5,442 bases of DNA from an uncultured Leucobacter sp. (GTDB lineage: Bacteria; Actinomycetota; Actinomycetes; Actinomycetales; Microbacteriaceae). Below the pieces are notes generated by a model. It did no database searches. It was not told the origin of the DNA and was given only the letters and a program-made list of their open reading frames with translations. The translations under genes and the position numbers were made by a program. The DNA is taken from the NCBI GenBank assembly GCA_937872275.1, contig CALMSE010000127.1:1-5442 (forward strand), given 5' to 3'. The first letter of the stretch is position 1. Each line of letters opens with the position of its first letter. This document shows, one piece after another, positions 1 to 5,442 of this stretch.

Positions 1-1075
1 GCAGCATGATCTGGTAGCTCGTGGTCACCTCGCCGATGGGCAGCAGCGGCAGATCGGCATGGGCGGATCCCGGGATGCCCGGGCCCCCGACGACATGCCG
101 GCGCGCCGCCGAGACGAGGTCGCCGAGCACCGCGGACGCGGTCTCGACGCCGCCGGCGCCCGCGCCGTAGAACATCAGCTCGCCCGCGGCCTCCGCCTCG
201 ACGAAGACCGCGTTCTTGCCGCCGTGCACCGCGGCGAGCGGATGGTCTCGACCGATGAGCGCCGGGTACACGCGCGCGGAGACGCCGGAGGTGCCGTCGG
301 CCGCGGTGAGCCGCTCGGCGATCGCGAGCAGCTTGATGACGTAGCCGGCGTGCTTCGCGGCCTCGATCTGCTCCCCCGTCACACCGGTGATGCCCTCGCG
401 GTGCACGGACTCGACCGGCACCTCGGTGTGGAAGGCGATGCTCGCGAGGATCGTCGCCTTCTGCGCCGCGTCGTAGCCCTCGACGTCGAGGGTCGGATCC
501 GCCTCGAGGTAGCCGAGCTCGCTCGCCACGCGCATCGCGTCCTCCGCGGAATCGCCGAAGCGGTCCATGCGATCGAGGATGTAGTTGGTCGATCCGTTCA
601 CGATGCCGAGCACGCGGGTGATGCGGTCGCCCGCGAGGCTCTCGCGCAGCGGCCGGATGATCGGGATCGCGCCGGCGACCGCGGCCTCGTAGGAGAGCTG
701 CGCGCCCACCTGCTCGGCCGTGTCGGCGAGCTCGGGGCCGTGCGTCGCGATGAGCGCCTTGTTCGCCGTGACGACGTCGGCGCCGCCCTCGAGCGCGCGC
801 AGGATCAGCGTGCGCGCGGGCTCGATGCCGCCCATCAGCTCGACCACGATGTCGGCGCCCAGCACCAGCGTCTCGGCGTCGGTCGTGAAGAGCTCCTGGG
901 GCAGTTCGACGTCGCGCTTCGCATCGAGCGAGCGCACGGCGATGCCCGTCAGCGTGAGTCGCGCGCCGATGCGGGCGGCGAGCTCGTCGCCCTGCTCGAT
1001 GATCAGGCGTGCCACCTGGGCGCCCACCGAGCCGCAGCCCAGCAGCGCCACACGCAGATCGCGGTATGCGTTCAC
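1..1075 (-). CDS. hom: Homoserine dehydrogenase, 3' end cut off by window edge
   Basis: Cytosolic NAD(P)H-dependent enzyme reducing aspartate semialdehyde to homoserine, the branch toward threonine and methionine. The 358 codons present read without interruption. The N-terminal Rossmann motif GCGSVG is at residues 13-18 and TANK at 103-106. The family signature NGSTNYIL starts at residue 160. Residues E211, D222 and K226 sit in the stretch ELGYLEADPTLDVEGYDAAQK, matching the spacing of the catalytic Glu, Asp and Lys known from yeast homoserine dehydrogenase. The sequence stops near TTSYQIML, where the regulatory ACT domain should begin. Actinobacterial Hom is usually about 430-445 residues, so roughly 75-90 are missing through the window edge, not through mutation. 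The GTG start overlaps the lysA stop as GTGA and has a good ribosome binding site 8 bases upstream. thrC and thrB would be expected next. Confidence 0.96.
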   Translation of the reverse strand, partial: MNAYRDLRVALLGCGSVGAQVARLIIEQGDELAARIGARLTLTGIAVRSLDAKRDVELPQELFTTDAETLVLGADIVVELMGGIEPARTLILRALEGGADVVTANKALIATHGPELADTAEQVGAQLSYEAAVAGAIPIIRPLRESLAGDRITRVLGIVNGSTNYILDRMDRFGDSAEDAMRVASELGYLEADPTLDVEGYDAAQKATILASIAFHTEVPVESVHREGITGVTGEQIEAAKHAGYVIKLLAIAERLTAADGTSGVSARVYPALIGRDHPLAAVHGGKNAVFVEAEAAGELMFYGAGAGGVETASAVLGDLVSAARRHVVGGPGIPGSAHADLPLLPIGEVTTSYQIML

Positions 1076-2496
1076 TTCGTTCTCTCCTCGTCGACGGGGT
1101 CGGTCACGCTTCGGGCCAGCAGTTCGGCCTCGGTCTCGCCGCGCACGATCGTGCGGGCCTCGCCGTTCCGCATGGCGATCACGGGGGGCCTGGGCAGGTA
1201 GTTGTAGTTGCTCGAGAGCGACCAGCAGTAGGCGCCGGTGGCCGCGACCGCGACGATGTCGCCCGGGGCGATGTCGCCCGGGAGCACGTCGCGCTGCACC
1301 ACGATGTCGCCCGACTCGCAGTGCTTGCCGACCACGCGCACGAGCGCCGGGGCGGCGTCGCTCAGGCGGTTCGCGATCCGCACCTGGTAGTCGGCGCCGT
1401 AGAGCGCCGGGCGCGCGTTGTCGCTCATGCCGCCGTCGACGCTCACGTAGAGCCGCTCGGCCCAGCCGGCATCGGGCGAGTCGACGTCGGCGGGTGCTTC
1501 GTCGGTGCCGGCGAGCGCCACGGCCTTCGTCGTGCCCACCGTGTAGAGGGTCACGCCCGCGGGCCCGATGACGCTGCGACCGGGCTCGAAGGCGACCTCG
1601 GGCAGCGGGATGCCCGCCTCCGCGCAGCCCTCCGCGACGATGTCGGCGAGCTCGCGGGCGAGCCGAGCGATATCGGGGACCTCCTCGGCCTGCGCCGAGG
1701 TGTAGGCGATGCCGAAGCCCCCGCCCAGGTTCAGCTCGGGAACGGGGCGGCCCAGCGCCTCGGCGAGCCCGGCGTACAGCCCGATCAGGCGGCGCGCCGA
1801 CTCGCGGAAGCCGTCGCTCGCGAAGATCTGGGAGCCGATGTGGCAGTGCAGGCCGACGAAGTCGAGGCTCGGCTGCGACGCGATCCGCCCCGCGACCTCG
1901 ATCGCGCGATCCATCGGCAGGCCGAACTTCTGATCCTCGTGCGAGGTCGCGAGGAAATCGTGGGTGCCGGCGTGCACGCCGCTGTTGATGCGCAGGCGCA
2001 CGCGCTGCCGCACCCCGGCGGCCGCCGCGGCGGCCGCGATCCGCTCGATCTCCTGCTCGCTGTCGATGATCAGGGTGCCGACGCCCGCCGCGACCGCGCG
2101 CGCGATCTCGACCTCGCTCTTGTTGTTGCCGTGGAAGCCGATGCGCGCAGGGTCCACGCCGGCGGCGAGCGCCACGGCGAGCTCCCCGCCGCTCGCGACG
2201 TCCACGCCGAGGCCCTCCTCGGCCATCCAGCGGGCGACCTCGACGCAGAGGAAGGCCTTGCCCGCGTAGTAGACCGCGGCCCGGGTGCCGATCCTGCGGA
2301 ACTCGCCCTCGAGCGCCTCCCGGATGCCGCGAGCGCGATCCCTCGCGACCTGCTCGTCGACGACGTAGAGCGGCGAGCCGAATCGCTCCACCAGCTCCGT
2401 CGCCCGGATGCCGCCGAGCTTCAGCTGCCCGCACTCCCGATCGCGTCGCGCGGTCGCCGGAAACACCCGGGGGTCGATCTCGTTGAGGGCGCTCAT
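1072..2496 (-). CDS. lysA: Diaminopimelate decarboxylase (PLP-dependent)
   Basis: Cytosolic enzyme decarboxylating meso-diaminopimelate to L-lysine, the last step of lysine synthesis. It is a fold-type III PLP enzyme: an N-terminal alpha/beta barrel followed by a beta-rich C-terminal domain. Counting from the ATG at 2496 (474 residues), the PLP lysine is K80 in YYAGKAF. HIGSQ is at 219-223, the glycine loop GGGFG at 258-262 and EPGRS at 304-308. DGGMSDN starts at residue 354, the substrate-site CESGD is at 393-397, and the PLP-contacting tyrosine is Y423 in GAYCWSLSSNYN. All key residues are present. An acidic Ala/Asp-rich loop at about 330-346 appears longer than in the mycobacterial enzyme. 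A GTG two codons upstream (2502) is the alternative start; neither start has a clear Shine-Dalgarno. I chose ATG because a TAAACT box lies exactly 7 bases before it. The gene follows the DUF2993 gene by 18 bases and overlaps hom by 4. Confidence 0.97.
   Translation of the reverse strand: MSALNEIDPRVFPATARRDRECGQLKLGGIRATELVERFGSPLYVVDEQVARDRARGIREALEGEFRRIGTRAAVYYAGKAFLCVEVARWMAEEGLGVDVASGGELAVALAAGVDPARIGFHGNNKSEVEIARAVAAGVGTLIIDSEQEIERIAAAAAAAGVRQRVRLRINSGVHAGTHDFLATSHEDQKFGLPMDRAIEVAGRIASQPSLDFVGLHCHIGSQIFASDGFRESARRLIGLYAGLAEALGRPVPELNLGGGFGIAYTSAQAEEVPDIARLARELADIVAEGCAEAGIPLPEVAFEPGRSVIGPAGVTLYTVGTTKAVALAGTDEAPADVDSPDAGWAERLYVSVDGGMSDNARPALYGADYQVRIANRLSDAAPALVRVVGKHCESGDIVVQRDVLPGDIAPGDIVAVAATGAYCWSLSSNYNYLPRPPVIAMRNGEARTIVRGETEAELLARSVTDPVDEERTK
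1082..1089 (-). promoter_or_regulatory. Ribosome binding site of hom inside the end of lysA
   Basis: On the minus strand GAGGAGAG lies within the last lysA codons. Its GGAG core is 8 bases before the GTG that shares bases with the lysA stop codon. It supports GTG at 1075 as the hom start and coupled translation of lysA and hom. Confidence 0.7.
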
Positions 2497-2503
2497 CCGC
2501 ACA

Positions 2504-2509
2504 AGTTTA
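2504..2509 (-). promoter_or_regulatory. Possible internal -10 box for a leaderless lysA transcript
   Basis: TAAACT on the minus strand fits the actinobacterial TANNNT -10 consensus and ends 7 bases before the lysA ATG at 2496, so transcription could start at the start codon itself. No Shine-Dalgarno is visible for lysA, which agrees with this. No TTGACA-like -35 is seen at 17-18 bases. It lies in the short gap after the upstream stop codon. Confidence 0.4.
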
Positions 2510-2514
2510 GCGGC

Positions 2515-3372
2515 TCAGCCGCCGCAGCTGCCCGGGGCCTGCTGCGCGGGGTCCGAGAGGATGGTCGGAGACAGGTCGACGGCCACCATGACGGACCCGG
2601 TGCTCGACAATCGGAGCTCGGTGAGGGTCACCCCCGCGGGCAGCCGGTCGCGCACGCAGAGCTCATGCGAAGTCAGCAGCCCGTCGAGCGCGTCGCCGGT
2701 GACCGAGCGGAGCTGCTCGGTGGTGAGGTCGAAGCCCGCGGCCTTGATCTCGGTCGGCTCGACCCACACGTCGCCCTCCTGCACCGATATCTCGAGCGTC
2801 ACCGAGAGCGTCACGGTCGCGCCGAAGAGGGTGAGGGTGCGGCCCACGGCGATCTCGCCGTTGCGGACCTGGGCCGTGTCGGCCATGCCCTGGGTCGCGA
2901 GCTGCACGACGGGCGCCACGCTCTCGGCCGGGATCAGCACGGCGGCCCGGGCCCCCTCGATCTCCCCCTGCGTGGGGTCGAAGGGCACGGACCGTGCCTC
3001 CACCGCGAGGGTCGCGACGATGCCCTCGAGCAGCGGGGCGTTCGGCACCTCGACCTCGATCGGCCCGACGCGCCCGGCCAGCGCGGAGAGCAGCGACGAT
3101 CCGCCCAGTTCGACGTCGACCGGGTGATCGTCGGAGAGGCGCAGCTGCTCGCGCACCTGCTCGGCCACGATGTTCGGGATGACGGCGCGCAGCACGATCT
3201 CGCCGGCGCCGGCCAGCACTCCGAGCACCACGAGCACGATGAGGACGCGCAGCCACCAGCGGCGTCTGCGCCGCGGCTTCGCGGGCTCCGCCGCCGGATC
3301 CGCCCCGGGCGCCTCGAGGTCAGGCAGCACCTGCGTCGTCGCCTGATCCGCACCCTCCTCGGCCACGGTCAC
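2515..3372 (-). CDS. Membrane-anchored DUF2993 / LmeA-like lipid-binding protein
   Basis: 285 residues from a GTG that overlaps the argS stop codon as GTGA. A second in-frame GTG two codons later is the alternative start. Visible order: an acidic, proline-rich cytoplasmic tail (about 1-32), a positively charged run KPRRRRRWW (32-40), and one hydrophobic segment of about 17-20 residues (about 41-57). An extracytoplasmic domain follows, beginning IVLRAVIPNIVAEQVREQL. The pattern of an amphipathic start, then DVELGGSSLLSALAGRVGPIEVEVPNAPL, resembles DUF2993. That family includes mycobacterial LmeA, a periplasmic phospholipid-binding protein needed for lipomannan elongation. The only two cysteines, C239 and C283, both fall in the outer domain and could form a disulfide. 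The topology predicts a type II anchored protein. The family assignment rests on pattern memory and the exact role is unknown. The partners in this operon are amino-acid and tRNA-charging enzymes, which do not explain an envelope protein. Confidence 0.72.
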   Translation of the reverse strand: MTVAEEGADQATTQVLPDLEAPGADPAAEPAKPRRRRRWWLRVLIVLVVLGVLAGAGEIVLRAVIPNIVAEQVREQLRLSDDHPVDVELGGSSLLSALAGRVGPIEVEVPNAPLLEGIVATLAVEARSVPFDPTQGEIEGARAAVLIPAESVAPVVQLATQGMADTAQVRNGEIAVGRTLTLFGATVTLSVTLEISVQEGDVWVEPTEIKAAGFDLTTEQLRSVTGDALDGLLTSHELCVRDRLPAGVTLTELRLSSTGSVMVAVDLSPTILSDPAQQAPGSCGG

Positions 3373-5111
3373 AGCCGATCCGGCGCCGAGACGCCCAGCA
3401 GATCGAGGCCGTTGCGGATCACCTGACCCGCAGCGTCGTTCAGCCACAGGCGTGTGCGGTGGAGGTCTTCGACCGGCTCATCGCCCTGCGGGATGACCCG
3501 GCAGTTGTCGTACCAGCGGTGGAAGGCCGCGGCCAGCTCCTCGAGGTAGCGCGCGATGCGGTGCGGCTCGCGCAGCTCCGCGGCGCCAGCGACGATGGAC
3601 GGGTACTCCTGGAGCTTGCCGAGCAGCTCCGTCTCGGTCTCGTGGGTGAGCAGCTCGGGCGCGAAGGCGCTGCGATCGACGCCCGCGGCGGCGGCGTTGC
3701 GATCCACCGCCCGGGTGCGCGCGTGGGCGTACTGCACGTAGAAGACCGGGTTGTCGTTCGTGCGGCTGCGCAGCTTCTCGCCGTCGAGCGCGAGCGGGGA
3801 GTCGGCCGGATAGCGGGCGAGCCAGTAGCGCAGGGCGTCGGCGCCGAGCCATTCGAGCAGGTCGTCGAGCTCGACGATGTTGCCCGCGCGCTTCGAGAGC
3901 CGAGCCCCGTTCAGGTTCACGAGCTGCCCGATGAGCACCGTGATGTCCTTCTCGGTGTCATCGCCCGCGGCCCCCGCGATCGCGGTGAGGCGGCCGATGT
4001 AGCCGTGATGATCCGCGCCCAGCAGGTAGATCTTCTCGCCGAAGCCGCGATCCTTCTTGGAGAGGTAGTAGGCGGCGTCGGCCGCGAAGTAGGTGTAGAC
4101 GCCGTTGCCGCGGGTGAAGACGCGGTCCTTGTCGTCGCCGAAGTCGGTCGTGCGCACCCAGATCGCCTCGTCCTCCTCGAAGACGTGGCCCTGCTCCCGC
4201 AGGCGGTCGACCGCGGTCTCGATGGGGCTCTGCTCCCCGTCCCCGCCCTTCGCGTGCAGGGTGCGCTCCGAGAAGAAGACGTCGAAGTGCACGTTGAAGC
4301 GCTCGAGCGAGCTCTCGATCTCGGCGAGCTGCTGCCGGTAGCCGAGTTCCTGGGCGAGCTCGAGCGCGCCGGCGCGGTTCTGCGCGGCGATCTCCGGGAG
4401 ATCGGGCTGCTCGGCGAGCACCTTCTTGCCGAGCTCCTGGATGTAGGCGCCGGGGTAGGCGTCCTCGGGCGCCTCCTCGCCGAGCGCGGCGGCGAGCACC
4501 GAGCGCCCGAACTTGTCCATCTGCGAGCCGGCGTCGTTGATGTAGTACTCGTTGGTCACCTCGGCGCCCGCCGCGCGCAGCACGCGCGAGATCGAGTCGC
4601 CGAGCGCCGCCCAGCGCGTGTGCCCCAGGTGCAGCGGGCCGGTCGGATTGGCCGAGACGAACTCGAGGTTGATGTGCTGACCGGCCAGGGCATCGCCGCG
4701 GCCGTAGGCGGCCCCCTGCTCGACGATCCGACGCGCGGTCTCCCCCGCGCTCGCGGCGTCGAGGGTGATGTTGATGAAGCCGGGCCCCGCGACTTCGGCC
4801 CCCGCGACGCCGTCGACCTCCGCGATCCGCTCGGCGATCTCCTGCGCGAGCTCGCGCGGATTCGTGCCGAGGCGCTTCGCGAACTTCATGGCGGCGTTCG
4901 AGGCCCAGTCGCCGTGCTCCCGGTTCTTCGGGCGCTCGACCGCCGTATCGGCCTCCGTCACCGCGATCGCGGGGGGCTCCGCGCCGCCCTCCCCGCGCCC
5001 GGGACCGTCGCTCGGTTCCCCGCCATCATTCCGCTCAGCACCGTCGCTCCGCTCCGCGATGATGTCGGCGAGGATGCGGGCGAGCTGGCTGGCGAGTTCT
5101 TGAGGCGTCAC
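3369..5111 (-). CDS. argS: Arginyl-tRNA synthetase (class I)
   Basis: Cytosolic enzyme charging tRNA-Arg with arginine using ATP; as in other ArgS, tRNA is needed for amino-acid activation. With the GTG start at 5111 it has 580 residues. The N-terminal tRNA D-loop-binding domain (about 1-118) contains ERPKNREHGDWASN at 59-72. The class I HIGH signature is HLGH at 161-164 within VSANPTGPLHLGHTR. GADHHGYIGRL is at 365-375. The KMSKS equivalent is RLSKRAGN at 404-411, the usual ArgS variant. The DALR anticodon-binding domain fills the C-terminus. Residues about 22-47 are a Gly/Glu/Asp/Ser-rich insertion not expected in this family. TTG at 5120 is the alternative start: GGGAG lies 8 bases before it but 17 before the GTG. 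I prefer GTG because a TAGAAT box lies 8 bases upstream of it and MTPQEL is a typical ArgS beginning. Its stop overlaps the start of the next gene. Confidence 0.97.
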   Translation of the reverse strand: MTPQELASQLARILADIIAERSDGAERNDGGEPSDGPGRGEGGAEPPAIAVTEADTAVERPKNREHGDWASNAAMKFAKRLGTNPRELAQEIAERIAEVDGVAGAEVAGPGFINITLDAASAGETARRIVEQGAAYGRGDALAGQHINLEFVSANPTGPLHLGHTRWAALGDSISRVLRAAGAEVTNEYYINDAGSQMDKFGRSVLAAALGEEAPEDAYPGAYIQELGKKVLAEQPDLPEIAAQNRAGALELAQELGYRQQLAEIESSLERFNVHFDVFFSERTLHAKGGDGEQSPIETAVDRLREQGHVFEEDEAIWVRTTDFGDDKDRVFTRGNGVYTYFAADAAYYLSKKDRGFGEKIYLLGADHHGYIGRLTAIAGAAGDDTEKDITVLIGQLVNLNGARLSKRAGNIVELDDLLEWLGADALRYWLARYPADSPLALDGEKLRSRTNDNPVFYVQYAHARTRAVDRNAAAAGVDRSAFAPELLTHETETELLGKLQEYPSIVAGAAELREPHRIARYLEELAAAFHRWYDNCRVIPQGDEPVEDLHRTRLWLNDAAGQVIRNGLDLLGVSAPDRL

Positions 5112-5119
5112 GAGGGTCA

Positions 5120-5125
5120 ATTCTA
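5120..5125 (-). promoter_or_regulatory. Likely -10 box of the argS operon
   Basis: TAGAAT on the minus strand matches TANNNT and is followed by 8 bases and then the GTG at 5111, spacing typical of a leaderless actinobacterial mRNA. No convincing -35 lies 17 bases upstream (GCGAGG). If the TTG at 5120 were the true start, this box would overlap the start codon and a promoter further upstream would be required. Confidence 0.5.
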
Positions 5126-5150
5126 GTTCTCCCGGACCGGCGCCTCGCTG

Positions 5151-5217
5151 CACACGCGTTTGACCGTTGCACACGCGTATCGCTCGACATCTCGTGTGCA
5201 ACGGTCAAACGCGTGTG
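5151..5217. repeat. Perfect 25-bp inverted repeat with 17-base spacer
   Basis: Positions 5151-5175 and 5193-5217 are exact reverse complements, with spacer 5176-5192. Each arm has the order CACACGCGT - TTGACCGT - TGCACACG. On the left, TGCACACGCGT occurs twice as a direct repeat (5149-5159 and 5168-5178, period 19); on the right only inverted, partial versions remain. The core GACCGT/ACGGTC is flanked by MluI-type ACGCGT palindromes. No T-run follows on either strand, so a classical Rho-independent terminator is not supported. It lies between the divergent argS and tRNA-Arg promoters, where no gene needs terminating. It could be a dispersed genomic repeat, a dimeric operator, or a leader hairpin if argS transcription starts further upstream. 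Confidence 0.95.
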
Positions 5218-5328
5218 GCTCGACGTGAGCGCGCTGCCGGGCGCTCGGTCAGGCGCGCCGCCAGGCGGGATCGAGGTGCGCGGTCGCGCGCGGGGCCCGG
5301 CCTGTCCTCCTGCGATCCCCGGGTGCGC
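5218..5328. other. Intergenic spacer with no gene
   Basis: GC-rich remainder of the argS/tRNA-Arg intergenic region. It holds a small hairpin-capable GCTC-GACGT-GAGC at 5218-5230 and many short GC runs. I see no gene, terminator or recognised regulatory site. Confidence 0.5.
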
Positions 5329-5334
5329 TAGGCT
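5329..5334 (+). promoter_or_regulatory. -10 box of the tRNA-Arg gene
   Basis: TAGGCT is a typical actinobacterial -10 hexamer. Transcription would begin near 5341, giving a leader of about 13 bases before the mature tRNA. The -35 region is poor; CTGTCC at 5302-5307 has a 21-base spacing, too long for a normal promoter. Confidence 0.6.
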
Positions 5335-5434
5335 GATCTGGTGCGTTGACCCAGCCTCCGTAGCTCAGGGGATAGAGCGCCGGTTTCCGGTACCGTAGGT
5401 CGGGGGTTCGAATCCCTCCGGGGGCACCAGATCA
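5334..5434. repeat. 11-bp inverted repeat bracketing the tRNA
   Basis: TGATCTGGTGC (5334-5344) is the exact reverse complement of GCACCAGATCA (5424-5434), which includes the tRNA discriminator and CCA. With a transcript start near 5341, only about 4-5 bases of the left copy would be in the RNA. It may be coincidence, a DNA-level site, or part of precursor folding. Confidence 0.5.
5354..5429 (+). tRNA. tRNA-Arg with anticodon CCG, CCA encoded
   Basis: A full cloverleaf can be drawn. The acceptor stem is GCCTCCG (5354-5360) with CGGGGGC (5419-5425), including one T-G wobble. The D stem is GCTC/GAGC (5363-5366, 5375-5378). The anticodon loop TTCCGGT (5385-5391) has CCG at 5387-5389. The variable loop is 5 bases (5397-5401). 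The T arm is GGGGG-TTCGAAT-CCCTC (5402-5418) with one G-T wobble. The discriminator is A5426, followed by encoded CCA. Anticodon CCG reads CGG arginine codons. Position 27-43 (C5380, T5396) is unpaired. It is divergent from argS, the gene for its own synthetase; its downstream terminator is beyond the window. Confidence 0.96.
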
Positions 5435-5442
5435 CGGTCGAA

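Noticed and set aside
59..1201. Open plus-strand frame opposite hom
   Set aside because: Antisense to a certain homoserine dehydrogenase with intact catalytic motifs; its composition is typical of a shadow frame.
2511..2521. Palindrome CGGCTCAGCCG at the end of the DUF2993 gene as a terminator or attenuator
   Set aside because: A 5-bp arm with a single-base centre cannot form a useful hairpin and no T-run follows.
1009..3426. Very long open plus-strand frame opposite lysA and the DUF2993 gene
   Set aside because: It is antisense to genes with clear family motifs. Its translation is rich in Arg, Ala, Gly, Asp and His with no domain, as expected when G/C-ending codons of a high-GC gene are read on the other strand.
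3373..3447. Longer N-terminus for the DUF2993 protein starting at 3447
   Set aside because: It would overlap the argS 3' end by 79 bases. The GTG at 3372 gives the typical 4-base overlap and a normal tail before the membrane segment.
3459..5126. Long open plus-strand frame opposite argS
   Set aside because: Mirror image of argS codon bias, with no recognisable motif, and entirely overlapped by a certain synthetase gene.
5112..5201. Longer argS N-terminus starting at 5201
   Set aside because: It would translate through part of the inverted repeat, giving a Cys/Arg-rich stretch unlike any ArgS, and the MTPQEL start is the conserved one.
5151..5217. Rho-independent terminator
   Set aside because: The stem is perfect but no T-tract follows on either strand, the loop is 17 bases, and the neighbouring genes point away from it.
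5151..5217. Terminal inverted repeats of a small insertion sequence or MITE
   Set aside because: The interior is only 17 bases, and no target-site duplication is found at the flanks (CTCGCTG versus GCTCGAC). A dispersed repeat remains possible but cannot be shown from one copy.
5213..5398. Small plus-strand open frame running into the tRNA
   Set aside because: It ends inside the tRNA-Arg gene, has no good ribosome binding site, and crosses the tRNA promoter.

Overview
The window is GC-rich actinobacterial DNA with strong G/C preference at third codon positions. The gene order argS - lysA - hom, all on the minus strand, is the arrangement known from Corynebacterium and Mycobacterium. The protein sequences and the extra gene inserted in the cluster look most like Microbacteriaceae (for example a Leucobacter-like organism), but that family assignment is inference.

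Layout, read in the direction of minus-strand transcription (right to left). At the right edge is a plus-strand tRNA-Arg(CCG) with its own actinobacterial -10 box. A 242-bp intergenic region separates it from the divergent argS and contains a perfect 25-bp inverted repeat. After argS (arginyl-tRNA synthetase) comes a 285-residue membrane-anchored protein of the DUF2993/LmeA-like lipid-binding type. Next is lysA (diaminopimelate decarboxylase), and finally hom (homoserine dehydrogenase), which runs off the left edge just as its C-terminal ACT domain begins. The junctions are tight: a 4-base GTGA overlap between argS and the DUF2993 gene, an 18-base gap before lysA, and a second GTGA overlap between lysA and hom. 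This is an operon with likely translational coupling.

How the genes fit together. LysA makes lysine by decarboxylating meso-diaminopimelate. Hom diverts aspartate semialdehyde from the same aspartate pathway toward threonine and methionine, and thrC/thrB would be expected beyond the left edge. ArgS charges tRNA-Arg, and one cognate tRNA lies directly upstream in the opposite direction. The DUF2993 protein has no obvious place in amino-acid metabolism; its family points to the cell envelope.

Points of most interest are the large inverted repeat between the divergent argS and tRNA promoters, the envelope-type gene embedded in the argS-lysA operon, and TANNNT boxes at leaderless spacing before both argS and lysA. 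Two further points are a low-complexity insertion in the N-terminal domain of ArgS and an 11-bp complementarity between the tRNA's upstream flank and its CCA end. No mobile element, CRISPR array or clear novel multi-gene system is visible.
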